From Streptomyces alboniger (GTDB lineage: Bacteria; Actinomycetota; Actinomycetes; Streptomycetales; Streptomycetaceae), in the NCBI RefSeq assembly GCF_008704395.1, contig NZ_CP023695.1, positions 4,464,001 through 4,528,000 on the forward strand: DNA of 64,000 bases, written 5' to 3'. The position numbers were made by a program, and so were the translations under genes. The notes under the pieces are model-generated. The model did no database searches. It had not been told where the DNA came from and worked only from the letters and a program-made list of their open reading frames with translations. Every line of letters begins with the position of its first letter. The first letter of the stretch is position 1. Below, in pieces: positions 33,858 through 42,816 of the stretch.

Positions 33858-34246
33858 GGGCGACAGGGTGGCATGTTCTGGCGGGGCGCCTTGGGGCTCG
33901 GTCTCGCCTTGGCTTCGTCTGCGGGGCGGGGCCGCGGGGGTATGTGCGTGCTCGCCATCTTGGTGCGGGACCTTGTTGGTTGTGGGGCTCGGTTAGATGG
34001 ATCCACTGTGCTGCGCTCGCACATACCCCCACGTCCCCTCACGAGCGTGCGCGGCTGCGGACCGGTGGGGGTGCCCCGGGCGTGCCCGTCCGGATGCTCG
34101 CTTCTTCTCCATGCCGGCCGACGGCGGCCCGGTCGGAACCTTCAACGGCCGGCAGGTACGCCAGGGCGGGCCGCGCCGCCTCCGGGACGCGGTCGAGTGG
34201 GCCGTAAGCACGTGGAAGGAGCACGGATCACCGAGCACCGCCGCGT
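33858..34246. other. Gene-free 389-base stretch with a 13-bp inverted repeat
   Basis: No supported gene. It holds perfect 13-bp inverted arms GGGGGTATGTGCG (33936-33948) and its complement (34018-34030) enclosing 69 bases. The enclosed part is less GC-rich and contains a possible TAGATGGATCCACTG stretch. Small frames across it lack ribosome binding sites and conserved features. It may hold a structured RNA or a remnant of a small mobile element. Confidence 0.5.
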
Positions 34247-34684
34247 TCAGGGCCACACAAGGCAATACGCCTGATGCCCCGCATCATGCAACCGGTGGCT
34301 GAAGTCCTGCCACTCGTGGAGGAGTTGGTAGACGTTGAAGGCGTCGCGCGGGCCGCCGCGGTCCGGGACCGTGGACCATATGAAGGCGGCGGCGCCCACC
34401 GACTCCTCGCCGATGCCGCGCAGCGGGTCGACGACGGTCATGGGGAGCTTCACCACGGCGTAGTCCGGGTGGAGGACGACCAGCTCCAGTGGGGGGACCT
34501 GGTGCAGGGGTATGCCCTCGATGCCGGTCAGGACCATCGCGGCCATCGTCTCCGGCTTGATCTTCGTGAACATGCCGCCCATGCCCAGCTCGTCGCCGCC
34601 CAGCTCCTCGGGCCGCATCGAGATGGGCACGCGGGCGGCGGTCGCGCCGTTCGGAGCCCCGAAGTACTTGTAGGTCACCCCCAC
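34247..34684 (-). CDS. Conserved Streptomyces protein upstream of hemL
   Basis: 145 residues, start VGVTYKYFGAPNGATAARVP with AGGAG seven bases before; a GTG six bases further in is possible. Characteristic blocks are ISMRPEELGGDELGMGG, TMAAMVLTGIEGIPLHQVPP and HEWQDFSHRLHDAGHQAYCL. No signal peptide or membrane helix, so cytoplasmic. I remember close relatives next to hemL in other Streptomyces, but no function. A longer reading to 34855 is Arg-rich and lacks conservation, so I rejected it. Confidence 0.75.
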   Translation of the reverse strand: MGVTYKYFGAPNGATAARVPISMRPEELGGDELGMGGMFTKIKPETMAAMVLTGIEGIPLHQVPPLELVVLHPDYAVVKLPMTVVDPLRGIGEESVGAAAFIWSTVPDRGGPRDAFNVYQLLHEWQDFSHRLHDAGHQAYCLVWP

Positions 34685-35018
34685 CCCGCCACTCCTGCTG
34701 CTCACCCGGTCCCGCCCCGGCTCAGTGGTCTCGCCGTGCACCTGGTCGGGCGCCTGCGCCGGCTGCGGATCCGTCTCGCGTCGGTGCCTGCCCCGCCGGG
34801 CACGCCGCGGGCCCAGGCCGTCGGTCCCCTCGCCCAGTCCGCCACCGCGCTGCATATCTCCACCCGACTGCTTTCCAGGGCGGCACGGCCCTGTCTTTTC
34901 TAGGCCTCGCGGCCCCCGCCACGCAACCCGATCATCGTGTCAGTGACCTCCCCCACGGTCACCCTCTAAAACGTGGAGTGAAACACCTGTCCGCAGGATG
35001 CCCGGACGCTCTGACACC
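34685..35018. promoter_or_regulatory. Divergent control region before hemL
   Basis: 334 bases without a gene. Near hemL is an imperfectly spaced dyad GTGACC (34943-34948) and GGTCAC (34957-34962), followed by the AT-richer stretch CTCTAAAACG (34964-34973) that may be a -10. No Rex-like site is visible. Confidence 0.4.
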
Positions 35019-36344
35019 ATGGCTCGTGTGAGCTTCCCGTATAGCGCCCCAGTTTCGCAGACTCTTTTCGACCGTGCGGCGGCCGTGACGCCCGGCGGTG
35101 TGAACTCTCCCGTGCGCGCGTTCCGCGCTGTGGGTGGTACGCCCCGTTTCATGGTGTCCGGTACCGGTCCGTACCTGACTGACGCCGACGGCCGCGAGTA
35201 CGTCGACCTCGTGTGTTCGTGGGGTCCGATGATCCTCGGGCACTCCCACCCCGAGGTGATCGCCGCCGTGCAGGAGGCCGTCTCGCGCGGCACCTCCTTC
35301 GGTACGCCCGGCGAGGGCGAGGTCGCGCTCGCCGAGGAGATCGTGGCCCGTATCGAGCCCGTCGAGCAGGTGCGGCTCGTCTCCAGCGGCACCGAGGCGA
35401 CCATGTCCGCCATCCGCCTCGCCCGCGGCTTCACCGGCCGCGCCAAGGTGATCAAGTTCGCCGGGTGCTACCACGGGCACGTCGACGCCCTGCTGGCCGC
35501 CGCCGGTTCGGGCGTGGCGACCCTCGGGCTCCCCGACACCCCGGGCGTCACCGGCGCCCAGGCGGGCGACACCATCGTCGTCCCGTACAACGACCTGGAC
35601 GCCGTGCGCGCCGCGTTCGCCGCGAACGAGGGTCAGGTCGCCTGCGTCATCACCGAGGCCTCACCGGGCAACATGGGCGTCGTACCGCCGGGTGAGGGCT
35701 TCAACCAGGGGCTCGCGGACCTGTGCCGCCAGAACGGCGCGCTGTACATCTCCGACGAGGTCATGACCGGCTTCCGCACGTCGAGGGCCGGTTGGTACGG
35801 CGTCGACGGTGTGCGGCCCGACCTGATGACCTTCGGCAAGGTCATGGGTGGCGGTTTCCCCGCCGCGGCCTTCGGCGGGCGCGCCGACGTCATGGCGCAC
35901 CTCGCCCCGGCCGGCCCTGTCTACCAGGCGGGCACGCTCTCCGGGAACCCCGTCGCCACGGCCGCGGGCCTGGCGCAGCTGCGGCTCCTGGACGATGCCG
36001 CGTACGAGAAGGTCGACGCGGTCTCGGAGCAGTTGCGGGGCCTGGTGAGTGAGTCGCTGGGCAAGGAGGGCGTCGCACACACCGTGCAGAACGCCTCCAA
36101 CATGTTCTCCGTCTTCTTCACCGCGAACGAAGTGAGGAACTACGACGACGCCAAGGCGCAGGAGTCCTTCCGCTTCACCGCCTTCTTCCACTCGATGCTG
36201 TCGCAGGGCGTCTATCTGCCGCCCTCGGCCTTCGAGTCCTGGTTCGTCTCCACCGCCCACGACGAGCGGGCCGTCGAGCGGATCGCCGCCGCCCTGCCGG
36301 CCGCCGCCCGCGCCGCCGCCGAAGCGACGGAGGCCACCGCATGA
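35019..36344 (+). CDS. hemL: Glutamate-1-semialdehyde 2,1-aminomutase HemL
   Basis: A 441-residue PLP enzyme converting glutamate-1-semialdehyde to 5-aminolevulinate, the step after HemA. It has [20 protein letters not shown] at the start, VVSWGP-type [28 protein letters not shown], and the PLP Lys274 in [19 protein letters not shown]. The ATG at 35019 is the best match to known starts; no clear ribosome binding site is visible, so a GTG at 35028 remains possible. It overlaps the next gene by ATGA. Confidence 0.96.
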   Translation: MARVSFPYSAPVSQTLFDRAAAVTPGGVNSPVRAFRAVGGTPRFMVSGTGPYLTDADGREYVDLVCSWGPMILGHSHPEVIAAVQEAVSRGTSFGTPGEGEVALAEEIVARIEPVEQVRLVSSGTEATMSAIRLARGFTGRAKVIKFAGCYHGHVDALLAAAGSGVATLGLPDTPGVTGAQAGDTIVVPYNDLDAVRAAFAANEGQVACVITEASPGNMGVVPPGEGFNQGLADLCRQNGALYISDEVMTGFRTSRAGWYGVDGVRPDLMTFGKVMGGGFPAAAFGGRADVMAHLAPAGPVYQAGTLSGNPVATAAGLAQLRLLDDAAYEKVDAVSEQLRGLVSESLGKEGVAHTVQNASNMFSVFFTANEVRNYDDAKAQESFRFTAFFHSMLSQGVYLPPSAFESWFVSTAHDERAVERIAAALPAAARAAAEATEATA

Positions 36345-37033
36345 GCGCCACCGCGGCGGGCGACGAGCTGACCGTCGTCCATCTGATGCGCCACGGCGAG
36401 GTGCACAACCCCGACGGGATCCTGTACGGGCGGCTGCCCGACTACCACCTCTCGGAGCTGGGCCGGCAGATGGCCGACCGGGTCGCCGAGCACCTCTCCC
36501 AGCGTGACGTCACGCACGTCGTCGCGTCCCCGCTCGACCGCGCCCAGGAGACGGCCACGCCGATCGCCAAGGTGCACGGCCTGGACCTCGCCACCGACGC
36601 CCGGCTCATCGAGGCGGGCAACGTCTTCGAGGGCAAGACCTTCGGAGTCGGCGACGGCGCCCTCAAGAACCCCGACAACTGGCGGCATCTGGTCAACCCC
36701 TTCAAGCCGTCCTGGGGCGAGCCGTACATCGAGCAGGTCGTACGGATGATGGGCGCCCTGGACGCGGCCAAGGACGCGGCCCGGGGGCACGAGGCGGTCT
36801 GCGTCAGCCACCAGCTGCCGATCTGGATCGTGCGCAGCTTCGTGGAGAAGCGGCGCCTGTGGCACGACCCGCGCAAGCGGCAGTGCACGCTCGCCTCGCT
36901 GACGACGTTCACCTACCGCGGCGACAAAATCGTTTCGGTCGGTTACTCGGAACCGGCCCGGGACCTTGTCCCCGCGCATCTCCTCGCGGGCGCCAAGCCG
37001 GTGAAGGGCAAGGGCAAGGCCTTCGGGGCCTGA
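36341..37033 (+). CDS. Histidine phosphatase (phosphoglycerate-mutase-like) protein
   Basis: 230 residues of the histidine phosphatase superfamily. The phospho-His is in [19 protein letters not shown]; a second signature is [17 protein letters not shown]; the later His is in [15 protein letters not shown]. It overlaps hemL by ATGA, so the two are coupled. The pair recurs in Streptomyces. Substrate unknown; a true glycolytic mutase is unlikely given the sequence and context. Confidence 0.85.
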   Translation: MSATAAGDELTVVHLMRHGEVHNPDGILYGRLPDYHLSELGRQMADRVAEHLSQRDVTHVVASPLDRAQETATPIAKVHGLDLATDARLIEAGNVFEGKTFGVGDGALKNPDNWRHLVNPFKPSWGEPYIEQVVRMMGALDAAKDAARGHEAVCVSHQLPIWIVRSFVEKRRLWHDPRKRQCTLASLTTFTYRGDKIVSVGYSEPARDLVPAHLLAGAKPVKGKGKAFGA

Positions 37034-37239
37034 GTAGCCCGAGCAGCCCGATTTCAATTGCGCTGATTGACGTCGTGTGATCGCGTCGCGACTGTAAGTC
37101 CCTTTCGGGTAAAGCGCGGCAAATAATCCGCGATGTGCAGGAACCCCGTTGTTCGTCGCGCCCTCTAACAGGGCGTCCCTCTTGCCGGGTCAGATACGGC
37201 AGGACGGGAGCCAAGGGCGCGACGAAATGGGGATTGGCA

Positions 37240-38472
37240 ATGCGCGACTTCAGCCGCCGGGGAATGCTCGGACTCGGGGCAGGTGCCGCGGCCGCTTTCG
37301 GACTCGCGGCATGCGGCACCGGGGGCGACGGGGATTCCTCGGGGCCCGCGGACAAGGCCAGGGACGGGCAGGCCGACGCCGGCAAGCGCCCGGCGAAGCC
37401 GATCGGCGACGGGTCGACCTCCTACACCGGCAAGCAGCCCAACCAGCCGGGCAAGCCGGTTCCGCTGGAGCCCGGCGAGACGCCCCCGCAGTTCGTGGTC
37501 TTCTCCTGGGACGGTGCGGGCGAGGTCGGGAACGGACTGTTCCCGCGCTTTCTGAAGCTGGCCGAGGACCACAACGCGCACATGACGTTCTTCCTCTCCG
37601 GGCTTTATCTGCTTCCTGAATCGAAGAAGCGCATGTACCGCCCGCCGAACAATGCGGTCGGCGCCTCCGACATCGGTTATCTCACCGACGGTCACATCAA
37701 GGACACGCTGAAGTACGTCCGTCAGGCCTGGCTCGAAGGCCATGAAATCGGCACGCACTTCAACGGGCACTTCTGCACGGGCTCGGGAACCGTCGCCAAG
37801 TGGACGCCCGCGCAATGGCAGGACGAGATCGACCAGGCCAAGTCCTTTGTGAAGAAGTGGCGTACGAACACCGGCTGGACCGATCTGCCGTCGCTGCCCT
37901 TCGACTACGACAAGGAACTCGTCGGCGGCCGCACGCCCTGTCTGCTCGGCCAGAACAATCTGCTGCCGACCGCGAAGAAGCTCGGCTGGCGCTACGACGC
38001 GTCCTCGCCGGGCGGCCGCCAGCGCTGGCCCGAGAAGAAGATGGGCGTGTGGGACCTGCCGCTCCAGGCGGTGCCCTTCCCCGGTCACTCCTTCGAGGTC
38101 CTGTCGATGGACTACAACATCCTCGCCAACCAGTCGCAGAACTCCACGAAGGCGCCGCCCCACAACTACCCGGGTTGGCGCAAGCAGGCCACCGAGGCCT
38201 ACATAGCCGGGTTCAAGCGGGCCTACGAGACCAACCGCGCCCCGTTCTTCATAGGCAACCACTTCGAGGAGTGGAACGGCGGCATCTACATGGACGCCGT
38301 CGAGGAGGCCCTGAAGCACATCGCCGGCAAGAAGGACGTCCGTCTGGTCTCCTTCCGGCAGTTCGTCGACTGGCTCGACGTGCAGGACCCCAAGGTGCTC
38401 AAGCAGCTCCAGGGCCTCGATGTCGGCCAGCAGCCCGCGGGTGGCTGGAAGGGGCTCGGAAGGGCCGCCTGA
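37240..38472 (+). CDS. Tat-exported lipoprotein with polysaccharide-deacetylase-like fold
   Basis: 410 residues. The N-terminus FSRRGMLGLGAGAAAAFGLAAC combines a twin-arginine motif with a lipobox (Cys25), so it is exported folded and lipid-anchored. After a Gly/Asp/Pro linker the domain begins PPQFVVFSWDGAGEVGNGLF, like an NodB-type deacetylase start but with WDGA in place of the metal-binding FDDG. GHEIGTHFNGHFC corresponds to the HxxxH metal motif with changes. Activity may be altered or lost. GGGGA precedes the ATG. It stands between hemL-pgm and resA. Confidence 0.8.
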   Translation: MRDFSRRGMLGLGAGAAAAFGLAACGTGGDGDSSGPADKARDGQADAGKRPAKPIGDGSTSYTGKQPNQPGKPVPLEPGETPPQFVVFSWDGAGEVGNGLFPRFLKLAEDHNAHMTFFLSGLYLLPESKKRMYRPPNNAVGASDIGYLTDGHIKDTLKYVRQAWLEGHEIGTHFNGHFCTGSGTVAKWTPAQWQDEIDQAKSFVKKWRTNTGWTDLPSLPFDYDKELVGGRTPCLLGQNNLLPTAKKLGWRYDASSPGGRQRWPEKKMGVWDLPLQAVPFPGHSFEVLSMDYNILANQSQNSTKAPPHNYPGWRKQATEAYIAGFKRAYETNRAPFFIGNHFEEWNGGIYMDAVEEALKHIAGKKDVRLVSFRQFVDWLDVQDPKVLKQLQGLDVGQQPAGGWKGLGRAA

Positions 38473-38481
38473 AATGGGGCT

Positions 38482-38506
38482 TTCCGCAACCGCGGGGGGT
38501 GCGGAA
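38482..38506 (+). terminator. Weak hairpin before resA
   Basis: A 7-bp stem (38482-38488 with 38500-38506) and an 11-base loop, ten bases after the lipoprotein stop. It may end that transcript before the res genes. Confidence 0.35.
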
Positions 38507-38523
38507 GATCCCTGAAACAGACA

Positions 38524-38539
38524 TGCGAAACTTTTCACA
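38524..38539 (+). promoter_or_regulatory. Rex-operator-like site at the resA start
   Basis: TGCGAAACTTTTCACA (38524-38539) compared with the Rex consensus TGTGAACNNNTTCACA differs at two of 13 fixed positions; the right half-site is perfect. It abuts the resA ATG, so bound Rex would block transcription or elongation. Weaker than the rex operator but in a fitting place. Confidence 0.5.
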
Positions 38540-39174
38540 TGAGTGCCGCCTGCCGTGCCCCACACCGCGTTGACAGCAGCAGTCGCCGTCGCAGCCGTGC
38601 TGCCCTGCTCGCCGCAGGCGCCGCGGTCGCGGCGCTGACTCTGTCCGCTTGCGGCTCCGGCGGCATGTCGGGCGGTTCCGGGAACACCAACTTCGTCGCC
38701 GGGAAAGACGGCATCGCCACCGTCAAGAAGGGCGACCGCAAGCCGAACCCGTCGCTCGACGGGGAGACCCTCGACGGCAAGAAGCTGGACATCACCAAGG
38801 ACTACAAGGGCAAGATCGTGGTCATCAACGTCTGGGGTTCCTGGTGCGCTCCGTGCCGGGCCGAGGCGCCGAACTTCGTGAAGCTCGCGAAGGAGACCAA
38901 GTCCAAGGGCGTCGAGTTCGTCGGGATCAACACGCGTGACCCCGAGCGCAGCCCCGCGATCCAGTTCGAGAAGCACCACGAGGTTCCCTACCCGAGCCTC
39001 TACGACCCGACGGGCAAGCTCATGCTGCGCTTCCCCCCGGGCTCGCTCAACCCGAACGCCATCCCCTCCACGCTCGTCGTCGACCGGGACGGGAAGATCG
39101 CGGCCCGCGCGCAGACGCCACTGAGCGAGGAGAAGCTGCGGAAGATGATCGACCCCGTACTCGCGGAGAAGTGA
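38539..39174 (+). CDS. resA: Thiol-disulfide oxidoreductase ResA (TlpA-like lipoprotein)
   Basis: 211 residues. A basic lead and hydrophobic segment end in lipobox TLSAC (Cys38), placing the domain outside the membrane. The thioredoxin fold has active-site WGSWCAPCRAEAPNFVKL (Cys103, Cys106). ResA reduces the CxxCH cysteines of apocytochrome c so haem can be attached; electrons come from CcdA. No strong ribosome binding site is seen; the ATG may be close to the transcript start. It overlaps ccdA by TGATG. Confidence 0.93.
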   Translation: MSAACRAPHRVDSSSRRRSRAALLAAGAAVAALTLSACGSGGMSGGSGNTNFVAGKDGIATVKKGDRKPNPSLDGETLDGKKLDITKDYKGKIVVINVWGSWCAPCRAEAPNFVKLAKETKSKGVEFVGINTRDPERSPAIQFEKHHEVPYPSLYDPTGKLMLRFPPGSLNPNAIPSTLVVDRDGKIAARAQTPLSEEKLRKMIDPVLAEK

Positions 39175-39938
39175 TGTCCACGCTCGCGGCCGTCGTCGGT
39201 CCGAACGAGACCGTGCTGAGCGGGGCCCTGCTCCTCGCGATCCCGATCGCCGTGCTCGGCGGGCTCGTCTCCTTCTTCTCGCCGTGCGTCCTGCCGCTCG
39301 TGCCCGGCTATCTGTCGTACGTGACCGGGGTCAGCGGCCAGGACCTCGGGGAGGCGCGGCGCGGCCGGATGGCCGCCGGGGCCGGTCTCTTCGTGGCCGG
39401 GTTCACCGTCGTCTTCGTCACCGTCACGACCTCCTTCGGTGCCATCGGCCGCACGCTCAAGCTGCACCAGGGCACCATCAACACCACGCTCGGCGTGGTG
39501 ATGATCGTGCTCGGGCTGTTCTTCATGGGGCTCATGCCGTGGCTCACCCAGCGCGAGTTCCGCTTCCACAAGCGGCCCGCCATCGGGCTGGCCGGCGCAC
39601 CGATAGTCGGCGCTCTCTTCGCGGTGGGCTGGACGCCGTGCGTGGGCCCGACCCTCGCCTCGGTCCTCGCCCTGTCCGCCGAGGACGCCGACCCGCAGCG
39701 CGGCGCGATCCTCGGTGTCGCGTACTCCCTGGGGCTCGGCCTTCCGTTCATCCTCGCCGCCGTCGCCTTCCGCAAGGCGCTCGGCGCCTTCGGCTGGGTG
39801 AAGCGGCACTATGTCTGGGTGATGCGCGTCGGCGGCACCATGATGATCGTGACCGGGCTGCTCCTGGTCACCGGCGTGTGGGACAGCATCGTGCAGGACA
39901 TGCAGGTCTGGACCAGCAGTTACAGCGTGGGGATCTGA
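39174..39938 (+). CDS. ccdA: Cytochrome c biogenesis protein CcdA
   Basis: A 254-residue membrane protein with six hydrophobic helices that carries reducing power from cytoplasmic thioredoxin to ResA. Cys pairs are in FFSPCVLPLVPGYLSYVTG and GWTPCVGPTLASVLAL, the two signatures of the DsbD/CcdA family. The ATG at 39174 shares its A with the resA stop. A GTG three bases earlier is possible. It is followed three bases later by resB. Confidence 0.94.
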   Translation: MSTLAAVVGPNETVLSGALLLAIPIAVLGGLVSFFSPCVLPLVPGYLSYVTGVSGQDLGEARRGRMAAGAGLFVAGFTVVFVTVTTSFGAIGRTLKLHQGTINTTLGVVMIVLGLFFMGLMPWLTQREFRFHKRPAIGLAGAPIVGALFAVGWTPCVGPTLASVLALSAEDADPQRGAILGVAYSLGLGLPFILAAVAFRKALGAFGWVKRHYVWVMRVGGTMMIVTGLLLVTGVWDSIVQDMQVWTSSYSVGI

Positions 39939-39941
39939 TCC

Positions 39942-41660
39942 ATGAGCAAGACCGAAGCCCCCGAGGGACAGTCCGACCTCGGCGCCGCGGGCGAGCAGCT
40001 TTCGACCGCCCCCCGGGAGGAGTCGCCGAACCTCCCCTCCCTCGGCGTCATCGGCTGGCTCCGCTGGTTCTGGCGGCAGCTCACCTCGATGCGGGTCGCG
40101 CTGATCCTGCTCCTGCTGCTGTCGCTCGGCGCGATCCCCGGCTCGCTGATCCCGCAGAGCAACGTGGACGAGCTGAAGGTCCAGGACTTCATGGACCGGC
40201 ACACCACGCTCGGCCCGCTCTACGACAAGCTCCAGCTCTTCGACGTCTACAGCTCGGTGTGGTTCTCCGCGATCTACATCCTGCTCTTCGTCTCCCTCAT
40301 CGGCTGCATCGTGCCCCGCACCTGGCAGTTCGTCGGCCAGCTCCGCGGCCGCCCGCCGGGCGCCCCCAAGAAGCTGACGCGCCTGCCCGCGTACACGACC
40401 TGGCGCACCGGGGCCGAGCCCGAGCAGGTGCACGAGGCCGCGCTCGCACTGCTCAAGCAGCGGCGCTTCCGGGCGGACCTCACCGCGAACTCGGTCGCCG
40501 CCGAGAAGGGCTATCTGCGCGAGGCCGGCAACCTCGTCTTCCACGTCGCGCTGATCGTGATGCTGATCGCCTTCGCCGCCGGGCAGCTCCTCAAGTCCGA
40601 GGGCGGCAAGCTGATCATGGAGGGTGACGGCTTCTCCAACACCCTCAGCCAGTACGACGACTTCAAGTCCGGCAGCCTCTTCGACACCGACGACCTGGCG
40701 CCGTTCAGCTTCAAGCTCGACGACTTCGAGGGGACGTACGAGAAGTCGGGCCCCAACCGCGGCACGCCCCGCACCTACCGGGCGAACGTCACCTACAGCG
40801 AGGGCGCCGACGGCCCCGAGAAGAAGCAGGCCATCGAGGTCAACAAGCCGCTGGAGGTCGACGGCTCGAAGGTCTACCTCATCGGCCACGGCTACGCCCC
40901 CAAGGTCACCGTCAGGGACCCCAAGGGCGAGGTCATCTACGAGGCCGCCGTGCCGCTGCTGCCCATCGACCAGAACGGCACCGCGACCGGCGCCATCAAG
41001 GTCCTGGACAACTACAAGAACAAGAGCGGCAAGAAGGAGCAGCTCGGCTTCAACGCCTTCTTCGTGCCGACCTTCGCGGGCGAGGGCAAGGGCCAGATGT
41101 TCTCGCAGTTCCCCGCGCCCGACTTCCCGGTGCTCGCGCTGTCCGCGTACCACGGCAGCCTGGGCGTCGACTCCGGTGTCCCGCAGAACGTGTACCAGCT
41201 GGACACCCGGAAGATGACCAAGTTCAAGGACGCCCAGGGCGAGCTGTTCAAGAAGCGGCTGCTGCCCGGCGAGACCATGAAGCTGCCGAACGGCGCCGGG
41301 TCGATCACCTTCGAGAAGGACCTCAAGGAGTGGGCGACCTTCCAGATCTCGCAGGAGCCCGGCTCCGTGTGGGCGCTGGGCGGCGCGGTCGCCGCGATCG
41401 CGGGCCTCGCCGGATCGCTGTTCATCCAGCGCCGCCGCGTGTGGGTGCGCGCGGTGCGGGGCGCCGACGGCGTCACCGTCGTCGAGATGGCGGGGCTCGG
41501 CCGCAGCGAGTCCTCGAAGCTCCCCGAGGAACTGTCCGACCTCGCCGCCCACCTGCACGAGAAGGCGCCGAGCGCGCCCGATGCGGACCCAGACCCGGAC
41601 GCGGAAGCCGCCTCCGACGCCGACCCCGATGTTGTTCCTGCCGAAGGGGCTGAGAAGTGA
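39942..41660 (+). CDS. resB: Cytochrome c biogenesis protein ResB (Ccs1)
   Basis: 572 residues. The N-terminal helices (LRWFWRQLTSMRVALILLLL) are followed by the conserved IPQSN and NLVFHVALIVMLIAFAAGQLL segments. A large external domain follows, then a last transmembrane helix before an acidic tail. ResB with CcsB forms the system II haem-export and cytochrome c haem lyase. It overlaps ccsB by GTGA, so the two subunits are made together. Length is normal for actinobacteria. Confidence 0.94.
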   Translation: MSKTEAPEGQSDLGAAGEQLSTAPREESPNLPSLGVIGWLRWFWRQLTSMRVALILLLLLSLGAIPGSLIPQSNVDELKVQDFMDRHTTLGPLYDKLQLFDVYSSVWFSAIYILLFVSLIGCIVPRTWQFVGQLRGRPPGAPKKLTRLPAYTTWRTGAEPEQVHEAALALLKQRRFRADLTANSVAAEKGYLREAGNLVFHVALIVMLIAFAAGQLLKSEGGKLIMEGDGFSNTLSQYDDFKSGSLFDTDDLAPFSFKLDDFEGTYEKSGPNRGTPRTYRANVTYSEGADGPEKKQAIEVNKPLEVDGSKVYLIGHGYAPKVTVRDPKGEVIYEAAVPLLPIDQNGTATGAIKVLDNYKNKSGKKEQLGFNAFFVPTFAGEGKGQMFSQFPAPDFPVLALSAYHGSLGVDSGVPQNVYQLDTRKMTKFKDAQGELFKKRLLPGETMKLPNGAGSITFEKDLKEWATFQISQEPGSVWALGGAVAAIAGLAGSLFIQRRRVWVRAVRGADGVTVVEMAGLGRSESSKLPEELSDLAAHLHEKAPSAPDADPDPDAEAASDADPDVVPAEGAEK

Positions 41661-42748
41661 ATCTCGCCACCACCCTGGCCGCCGAACCGAATGAGGACCT
41701 CGCGCACATCAGCAATGTGCTGATCTACTCCGCGATGGCCGTCTACCTCCTGGCCTTCTTCGCACACATGGCGGAGTGGCTCTTCGGCAGCCGCAGCAAG
41801 GTCGCCCGCACCGCAGCCGCGCTCACCCCGAGCAAGACCGCGGCGGCGGCGCCCGCGGTGACCACCAAGGCCAAGGGCGGTACCGCCACCCTGGAGCGGC
41901 CCCAGGTCGTCACGCGGTCGGTCACCGGTGCGCGCGACGTGCCGGACGGGCCCGGCGCCGCGGCGGGCGACGAGAAGGGCGACCTGTACGGCCGTATCGC
42001 GGTCTCCCTCACCGTCCTCGCGTTCCTGCTGGAGTTCGGCGGTGTGCTCACCCGCGCCCTGTCGGTGCAGCGGGCGCCGTGGGGCAACATGTACGAGTTC
42101 AGCATCACCTTCTCCACGGTCGCCGTCGGCGTCTACCTGGTGCTGATGGCGCTGAAGAAGAACATCGCCTGGCTCGGCCTGCCCCTGGTGACGACGATCC
42201 TGCTCGACCTCGGTCTCGCCGTCACCGTCCTGTACACCTCCAGCGACCAGCTGGTCCCGGCCCTGCACTCGTACTGGCTGTGGATCCACGTCTCCACGGC
42301 GATCTTCTGCGGCGCGGTCTTCTACGTCGGCTTCGTCGCGACGATGCTCTACCTCTTCCGGGACAGCTACGAGGCGAAGCTCCAGAGCGGCGGGCGGCCC
42401 GGCAAGTTCGCCACGTCCGTGCTGGAGCGGCTGCCGGCCGCCGCCTCGCTCGACAAGTTCTCGTACCGCCTGAACGCGGCGATCTTCCCGCTGTGGACGT
42501 TCACGATCATCGCGGGCGCGATCTGGGCGGGCGACGCCTGGGGCCGCTACTGGGGCTGGGACCCCAAGGAGGTCTGGTCCTTCATCACCTGGGTCGCCTA
42601 CGCCTGCTACCTGCACGCCCGCGCGACGGCCGGCTGGAAGGGCCGCAAGGCCGCCTACCTGGCCCTGATCGCCTTCGGCTGCTGGCTCTTCAACTACTAC
42701 GGCGTGAACATCTTCGTCACCGGCAAGCACTCGTACGCCGGGGTCTGA
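41657..42748 (+). CDS. ccsB: Cytochrome c biogenesis protein CcsB/ResC (haem-handling)
   Basis: 363 residues from a GTG. An N-terminal helix and a variable loop precede the haem-binding core. The tryptophan-rich WWD-type motif reads WGRYWGWDPKEVWSFITWVAYACYLHAR, and the conserved haem-ligand His residues lie in LHSYWLWIHVSTAIFCG and near the C-terminus (TGKHSYAGV is terminal). It exports haem and presents it to apocytochrome with ResB. A strong terminator follows the gene, closing the resA-ccdA-resB-ccsB operon. Confidence 0.94.
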   Translation: MNLATTLAAEPNEDLAHISNVLIYSAMAVYLLAFFAHMAEWLFGSRSKVARTAAALTPSKTAAAAPAVTTKAKGGTATLERPQVVTRSVTGARDVPDGPGAAAGDEKGDLYGRIAVSLTVLAFLLEFGGVLTRALSVQRAPWGNMYEFSITFSTVAVGVYLVLMALKKNIAWLGLPLVTTILLDLGLAVTVLYTSSDQLVPALHSYWLWIHVSTAIFCGAVFYVGFVATMLYLFRDSYEAKLQSGGRPGKFATSVLERLPAAASLDKFSYRLNAAIFPLWTFTIIAGAIWAGDAWGRYWGWDPKEVWSFITWVAYACYLHARATAGWKGRKAAYLALIAFGCWLFNYYGVNIFVTGKHSYAGV

Positions 42749-42754
42749 CACACG

Positions 42755-42789
42755 TTCCGCACCCCGCCGCGTGCACAAGGGGTGCGGAA
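42755..42789 (+). terminator. Terminator of the res operon
   Basis: A perfect 11-bp stem (42755-42765 with 42779-42789) and a 13-base loop, directly after the ccsB stop. Confidence 0.75.
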
Positions 42790-42816
42790 TGGCCCCCACC
42801 GGGCCACGCTGGAGCC

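Noticed and set aside
39000..41558. Very long minus-strand open frame opposite resA-ccdA-resB
   Set aside because: It lies entirely antisense to well-recognised genes, is rich in Gly/Arg/Glu/Leu, and has no family motif. Such frames arise from third-position GC in Streptomyces.
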